Shown here one piece after another: positions 12,444 to 14,722 of a stretch of DNA of 14,722 bases. A program made the translations under genes and the position numbers. The notes under the pieces are model-generated. The model was given only the letters and a program-made list of their open reading frames with translations. It had not been told where the DNA came from and did not search any database. The first letter of the stretch is position 1. Each line of letters opens with the position of its first letter. The DNA is from Bacilli bacterium (GTDB taxonomy: Bacteria; Bacillota_I; Bacilli_A; RF39; UBA660): the NCBI GenBank assembly GCA_028684735.1, contig JAQUFI010000029.1, positions 1 through 14,722 of the forward strand, in the 5' to 3' direction.

Positions 12444-13735
12444 ACTTTAATTTTTAAAATTTGGGTAAAAATATTATCATTAATCTCTCTATAATTATAA
12501 AGATTCTTACTATTATCAATAATCTTTTTAGCTAAAGGTAATCCATAACCGTGACCTTCACTTTTAGTCGTATAACCACGATTATCAATAAAATCAAGTT
12601 CAACAAAATCAAAAGTATTAGAAATAGATATACACAACTTATTATCCTCAACATAAAATTTAATAGAAACACTACCATCTTTTATATCTTTAACCTCATC
12701 AATTGCATTATCTAAATAAACACTAATAATCTTGCATATATCTAAAACTAAATTATCATCTAGATCAACTAAATCATAACTTCTAACCTTACGATCAATA
12801 TTCAAATAAAAGTTTATTTGATTATTTTTCATGTGTAGGATTTTAGAATAAACAACGGCCCTTAAGCCTCCTTCAGGAATAATACTTGTTTCAAACATTA
12901 ATTTCTCATCATCATTAATTTTTTCATTAATAATATTGTCAATATAATTAGTAATCTTTTCTTCTTTTTTAACAATCATACTTCTAACAGTTAATAATTG
13001 GTTTTTATTTTCATGATTCATTATTCTATATTGATCTAACATCTTTTCATATTCCTTTAAACTACCAAGTGCTGTTACATATTTAGATTTAACTGACAAA
13101 TAACTATCTTGAGCCTTAATCATTTTGAAGGTTATAAAAGTATATAATATTATTAATACAGTATTCGTCATTAAAATGGTGGCAAAATCACTTTCATTAT
13201 ATGTATTGAAAAAGACTAAACTATAACTCATAATAACAATTAACGTAATAAGTGTAATTTGCTTCAAACCAATTCTAGAAGTCAATTTAATTAACCAATT
13301 ATAAAATTTTTTAACGATTTCAAATTGCATTATAAAAGCAGATATAACAGCTATAATTATATTTGTCATCGAAAACCCAAAGTAATTTCCCATTATCATT
13401 TCCATATTATTAATATCAATGAAAATATTAATAATAAGAATAAATATTGTTTCGGACACAATAAACAATCCCTCGCAAACAATTGTCCCAATAATTGTTT
13501 CCCTAAGACTTCGTCTAAAAATTAACCAATTAAATACTCCTAGCAGCAAGATTGATATAATCATTTTAAAAGCTAATAAATTGTAGTTATAATTGGTTAA
13601 TGAAAGCACTATAAATAGTATAATATATACTTGAGTACTAATTTTTTTAAAATTTAATTTATAACAATATAATTCGATCCAAACATAAATAGCAAGGAAA
13701 CAAATTATAATTGATGCGATAAAACTAAAAAGCAT
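12440..13735 (-). CDS. agrC: AgrC-type peptide-sensing histidine kinase
   Basis: A 431-residue sensor kinase. Residues 1-205 contain about six hydrophobic helices (near 3-22, 35-50, 55-73, 82-106, 121-138, 158-176, with a further one at 185-204), the usual AgrC sensor. A helical linker leads to the phosphoacceptor His241 in NHENKNQLL, the GHKL-type box with Asn245. The ATP-binding domain shows an N box YLDNAIDEV (340-348) and a G box GHGYGLPLAKKI (394-405), so it looks active. Its start overlaps the end of agrA by 11 bp, with an AAGGAG site inside agrA, implying coupled translation. It faces agrBD tail to tail. Its ligand is presumed to be the AgrD-derived peptide. Confidence 0.9.
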   Translation of the reverse strand: MLFSFIASIIICFLAIYVWIELYCYKLNFKKISTQVYIILFIVLSLTNYNYNLLAFKMIISILLLGVFNWLIFRRSLRETIIGTIVCEGLFIVSETIFILIINIFIDINNMEMIMGNYFGFSMTNIIIAVISAFIMQFEIVKKFYNWLIKLTSRIGLKQITLITLIVIMSYSLVFFNTYNESDFATILMTNTVLIILYTFITFKMIKAQDSYLSVKSKYVTALGSLKEYEKMLDQYRIMNHENKNQLLTVRSMIVKKEEKITNYIDNIINEKINDDEKLMFETSIIPEGGLRAVVYSKILHMKNNQINFYLNIDRKVRSYDLVDLDDNLVLDICKIISVYLDNAIDEVKDIKDGSVSIKFYVEDNKLCISISNTFDFVELDFIDNRGYTTKSEGHGYGLPLAKKIIDNSKNLYNYREINDNIFTQILKIKV

Positions 13736-14438
13736 TTAATTTCAACTCCTTAAAATACTTATTTGATAATAGATTGATAGTTTCTTGATTATCAAATATT
13801 ATAATTTTTTTATGGTTATCAATCATCAAAACCCGATGTTGATTAACAATACAAGAGCGATGGGTTCTAATGAAACGATTATCAACCATGTTTATTAATT
13901 TCACAAGAGGTCTATAAGTAAAATAACTGTTACTAGTTGTTTTAATAACTGTTTTTCGTTTAACAATATCGTGCATAATATATAAAATATTATCTAATGG
14001 AATAGTATAAATAATTTGTTTTTCTTCATATTTTAAATACTTCTTTATATTTAGCAGCTCTAAAGCTTTGGTTATTGATTGATATAATCTTTCTTCAGCA
14101 TTATCAAATTTATTTATAAAACTCAAGAATAATAATTCGTTTTTTAAAATAGTAGGTCCTAGTTCCTCATGAATCGTCAAAAAGATAATAATACTTTCAA
14201 AATCTTTTTTTCTTATAATTCTAGCCATATCAATTCCAGAACGTGATTTTGTTTCAATATCTAAAATGTAAATATTGTTTCTAGTGTTTTTTTCAATAAA
14301 ATTCAAAAAATTATCGTCATAATCATTAAAAGTTCGTGTTTTATATAATTGATTATTTTGCATCATAACTTTAGTGATAATATTTTTTACTTTCATACAT
14401 ACACTTATATCATCATCACAAATAACAAATTCAATCAT
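13725..14438 (-). CDS. agrA: AgrA-type LytTR response regulator
   Basis: A 237-residue response regulator. The receiver (1-125) has the acidic pocket D8-D9, phosphoacceptor Asp60 in IYILDIE, switch residue Thr88 (FLTIH) and Lys110 (FINKFD). The C-terminal LytTR DNA-binding domain (about 134-235) contains the diagnostic RTHRSCIVN (191-199). When phosphorylated by AgrC it should bind paired direct repeats near target promoters; I could not identify such repeats upstream of agrB. It is first in an agrA-agrC unit, the reverse of the agrC-agrA order in S. aureus. The start has GGGGTGA 8 nt before the ATG. It has its own promoter just past the terminator of the next gene upstream. Confidence 0.9.
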   Translation of the reverse strand: MIEFVICDDDISVCMKVKNIITKVMMQNNQLYKTRTFNDYDDNFLNFIEKNTRNNIYILDIETKSRSGIDMARIIRKKDFESIIIFLTIHEELGPTILKNELLFLSFINKFDNAEERLYQSITKALELLNIKKYLKYEEKQIIYTIPLDNILYIMHDIVKRKTVIKTTSNSYFTYRPLVKLINMVDNRFIRTHRSCIVNQHRVLMIDNHKKIIIFDNQETINLLSNKYFKELKLNAF

Positions 14439-14475
14439 AATTCAATTCACCCCAAAATGCGTAAATGATACATTA

Positions 14476-14504
14476 TTTATATCATGATTTAATTAAAAAG
14501 GCAA
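14476..14504 (-). promoter_or_regulatory. Candidate promoter of agrA-agrC
   Basis: Minus strand TTGCCT (14499-14504), 17-bp spacer, TGA-TATAAA (14476-14481). A small inverted repeat ATGATA/TATCAT (14465-14470, 14480-14485) spans the -10 and start site and could be an operator. Confidence 0.45.
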
Positions 14505-14506
14505 CA

Positions 14507-14531
14507 AAAAAGAGATTACTCATCTCTTTTT
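14507..14531 (-). terminator. Intrinsic terminator of the gene at the right edge
   Basis: Perfect 10-bp stem AAAAAGAGAT (14507-14516) with ATCTCTTTTT (14522-14531), 5-nt loop and TTTTTTG on the minus strand. It includes the stop codon (14516-14518). Confidence 0.8.
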
Positions 14532-14722
14532 CTTTCGTACCATGACTTAACTTTTGAAAAGCCACTTTGAAGAATATCTTTAGCGCCTTCATAACCATCA
14601 ACAATAATGTCTTTAGAATCATTACCAAATTCAACAACAGAATCTTTAATATCTTGATATTTTTCTTCTCCAACTTTATCATTTAGATAACGATCAGTTT
14701 TATCAATTAAACTTTTAGCTCT
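14516..14722 (-). CDS. 3' part of a small charged, YtxH-like protein
   Basis: The last 68 codons of a minus-strand gene whose start lies beyond the right edge, ending in TAA. The residues (for example SLIDKTDRYLNDKVGEEKY, later DGYEGAKDILQSGFSKVKSW) are charged, lack cysteine and look helical. This resembles the tail of YtxH-like or other small stress/cell-envelope proteins of low-GC Firmicutes, whose N-terminal membrane helix would be off the edge. That resemblance is weak. The reading frame is chosen because it is open to the edge, is rich in Lys, Asp and Glu as real genes are, and ends exactly in the terminator hairpin. A competing frame at 14482-14682 runs through the terminator. Confidence 0.65.
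   Translation of the reverse strand, partial: RAKSLIDKTDRYLNDKVGEEKYQDIKDSVVEFGNDSKDIIVDGYEGAKDILQSGFSKVKSWYERKRDE

Noticed and set aside
13325..13525. 66-codon plus-strand frame
   Set aside because: Antisense to the AgrC membrane segments; low-complexity Asn/Tyr/His composition.
14482..14682. 66-codon minus-strand frame starting MIKLEKKN
   Set aside because: It is out of frame with the better partial frame ending at 14516, and it reads through the terminator hairpin.
1..14722. UGA read as tryptophan
   Set aside because: No gene is interrupted by in-frame TGA and the Trp codons I checked are TGG, so a Mollicute-type code is not supported here.
1..14722. tRNA, rRNA, CRISPR arrays, insertion sequences or prophage genes
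   Set aside because: I saw no tRNA-like cloverleaf, regularly spaced repeats, transposase or integrase motifs anywhere in the window.

Overview
The window comes from a very AT-rich genome of the low-GC Firmicutes or Bacilli type, perhaps close to the Mollicutes side of that group. The evidence is the gene families present (hpf-secA, cspA, a NifU-like/YutH-like pair, an agr locus), strong AGGAGG or GGTGA ribosome-binding sites, and sigma-A style promoters that often carry an extended -10 (TGN-TATAAT). Tryptophan is encoded by TGG wherever I checked. None of the 17 genes ends in TGA: 13 end in TAA and 4 in TAG. I cannot name the species.

Left part (1-4500) holds a small NifU-type scaffold gene facing a YutH-like spore-coat/pseudokinase gene, then trpS, a patatin-like phospholipase gene (both minus strand) and a divergent CmpB-family membrane protein gene. 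The trpS leader is notable. It contains a promoter, a 10-codon reading frame with one Trp codon behind a good GGTGA site, and a hairpin whose 5' arm lies inside that frame and whose 3' arm overlaps the trpS Shine-Dalgarno sequence. This looks like translational attenuation by Trp availability.

Middle part (4499-8064) is all minus strand: an unrecognised membrane-anchored protein, a two-gene unit (membrane-anchored tandem thioredoxin plus a PH-domain protein), a 404-bp non-coding stretch, and a free-standing Ala/Thr-tRNA editing domain. Housekeeping genes follow (8065-11467, minus strand): secA, hpf and cspA.

Right part (11685-14438) is a complete agr-type quorum-sensing locus with split, convergent architecture. 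agrB and a 40-codon agrD run on the plus strand, and agrA-agrC run on the minus strand, the two units meeting at a shared bidirectional terminator. AgrB would process and export the AgrD peptide, AgrC would sense it, and AgrA, a LytTR response regulator, would change transcription. The right edge cuts a small YtxH-like gene.

Two layout habits recur. Intrinsic terminators are folded from the last codons and stop codon of the gene they end. Several genes have extremely short leaders in which the ribosome site starts about 6 nt after the -10 box.
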